IMG/VR virus record: IMGVR_UViG_3300025896_000160
Location: 1-27,169 of that record
DNA: 27,169 bases
Origin: a virus
Reading direction: 5' to 3' (one strand)
Shown here: positions 26,522-27,169 of the stretch, one piece after another
Layout: each line of letters starts with the position of its first letter
Position numbering within the stretch: the first letter of the stretch is position 1
Notes under the pieces: model-generated
The model's database searches: none
What the model saw: only the letters and a program-made list of their open reading frames with translations
What the model was told of the DNA's origin: nothing
Translations under genes and position numbers: made by a program

Positions 26522-26682
26522 TAGTAGCACTCTTCCACTGTAACTGTATGTCCAAGATATTCTAGAAGTTTTTTAATGCCTTCTGTTCCCATATCTTCGT
26601 CATTGTGATCCCAACGGAAACGTTTGCCATCTACTTCTACTGACCAACCATCACAGTATTGTTCAATCGTAATATCTTTCAT
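26521..26682 (-). CDS. small acidic phage protein, 53 aa
   Basis: MKDITIEQYCDGWSVEVDGK then FRWDHNDEDMG and a helical GIKKLLEYLG. Two strands, acidic turn and helix; the pattern is familiar from uncharacterised T4-like phage proteins. Coupled on both sides (ATGA and TAATG). Confidence 0.75.
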   Translation of the reverse strand: MKDITIEQYCDGWSVEVDGKRFRWDHNDEDMGTEGIKKLLEYLGHTVTVEECY

Positions 26683-26861
26683 TCTTCATCCTCTTTGTAC
26701 CCAACAATGTCGCATACATCTTCAATAAATTCGTATGCGTTTTCAATCACCCAATCAGTTTGATAGATTGTTTCGGGACAATCAATTCGTTGAGCTTCAA
26801 TAAACTCATAACACTTTCTCCAAAGTGCAGCCATTTCTTTTACGCTTGGTTCATCTTTCAT
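26679..26861 (-). CDS. hypothetical acidic protein, 60 aa
   Basis: All-helical, acidic (MKDEPSVKEMAALWRKCYEF). Overlaps its neighbours by 4 nt on each side. Confidence 0.75.
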   Translation of the reverse strand: MKDEPSVKEMAALWRKCYEFIEAQRIDCPETIYQTDWVIENAYEFIEDVCDIVGYKEDEE

Positions 26862-27037
26862 TTTTCAATCCTTACGCAACGCATTCTAACGGAGCCTGTT
26901 TTGCCTTGTGCGTCTTGATCAAATGCAACAATAGCAGCTTCACATTTTTCTCGATTGGTAAATTCCATAGTGGGAACTACAGTGTTAACCAAGTGCCCGC
27001 TATAGACCAATGAGACCAAAACCCAAACTGTGTTCAT
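26858..27037 (-). CDS. hypothetical protein with hydrophobic N-terminus, 59 aa
   Basis: MNTVWVLVSLVYSGHLVNTV then EFTNREKCEAAIVAF and a Cys-containing basic end. The N-terminal strand could be a short signal or membrane segment. ATGA overlaps with both neighbours. Confidence 0.7.
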   Translation of the reverse strand: MNTVWVLVSLVYSGHLVNTVVPTMEFTNREKCEAAIVAFDQDAQGKTGSVRMRCVRIEK

Positions 27038-27169
27038 ACTGTAACTCCGAAATGCTGTTTAATAATGTCACTACACTCTTCGACAGCTTCGTGCCCGGGG
27101 AAACCTTTTTCAATCATCCCCCATGCTCGTGCCTCGCAAAGACTGGCACATTCTGCAATAATCAACTCG
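27034..27169 (-). CDS. small phage protein, 5' end outside window
   Basis: Open to the window edge: ELIIAECASLCEARAWGMIE then HEAVEECSDIIKQHFGVTV. The ELIxxECA...HFGV pattern is very common in small proteins of T4-like marine phages; function unknown. Its stop overlaps the next start (ATGA). Confidence 0.75.
   Translation of the reverse strand, partial: ELIIAECASLCEARAWGMIEKGFPGHEAVEECSDIIKQHFGVTV

Overview
The window looks like part of a large tailed phage genome, probably a T4-like myovirus in the broad sense, infecting a Gram-negative bacterium. The evidence is short, tightly packed genes that often share ATGA or TAATG junctions, an ATP-dependent DNA ligase, phage ClpP, an SPFH lipoprotein, a free-standing GIY-YIG homing endonuclease and a tRNA array of about 7.3 kb. 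The IscU and IscA proteins are close to the proteobacterial type, and the exported Tyr/Pro/Gly-rich protein resembles small beta/gamma-proteobacterial envelope proteins, so a proteobacterial host is likely. This host assignment is inference.

Left part (1-8.5 kb): almost everything is on the minus strand. It holds a 3'-truncated DNA ligase, a membrane/SPFH cluster, a homing endonuclease inserted on the plus strand against a SWIM zinc-finger gene, and about twelve small accessory genes. Many small units have their own near-perfect sigma70 promoter (TTGACA, 17 bp, TATAAT), and some leader cassettes are near-identical copies. This looks like a host-RNA-polymerase-driven early region.

Middle part (8.5-18 kb): metabolic and host-interaction genes. 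They include a radical SAM protein with extra C-terminal cysteines, two double-stranded beta-helix (2OG-Fe(II)-like) proteins, ClpP, an overlapping iscU-iscA pair, two small exported proteins, a secreted class-C beta-lactamase-fold serine hydrolase and a PBP7/DacA-type D,D-peptidase. IscU keeps the LPPVK chaperone motif and no iscS or hscA/B is present, so it would have to plug into the host ISC machinery. The two penicillin-recognising enzymes point to remodelling of the periplasmic cell wall.

Right part (17.97-25.44 kb): about 28 tRNA genes that I can fold, covering 17 amino acids (no Ala, Gly or Asp recognised). They are interrupted by three enzymes (metallophosphoesterase, HExxH metalloprotease, dual-specificity-type phosphatase) and by several structured inserts. 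Eight long inverted repeats, five sharing a TTTTAATATG-like core, enclose these inserts or tRNAs. Several inserts keep a T-arm but have a shrunken or missing anticodon loop. A tRNA-Glu has an 8-nt anticodon loop, and the D,D-peptidase gene starts inside a tRNA-Arg gene.

Far right (25.5-27.2 kb): a possible ncRNA between a promoter and a strong terminator, then a run of five small genes joined by 1-4 nt overlaps.

A recurring theme is start codons placed where transcription should begin. Four genes carry TAAATA-N4/5-ATG, which resembles the T4 late promoter core, and four sigma70 promoters have an ATG at or within 1 nt of the predicted +1, so leaderless mRNAs are a real possibility.
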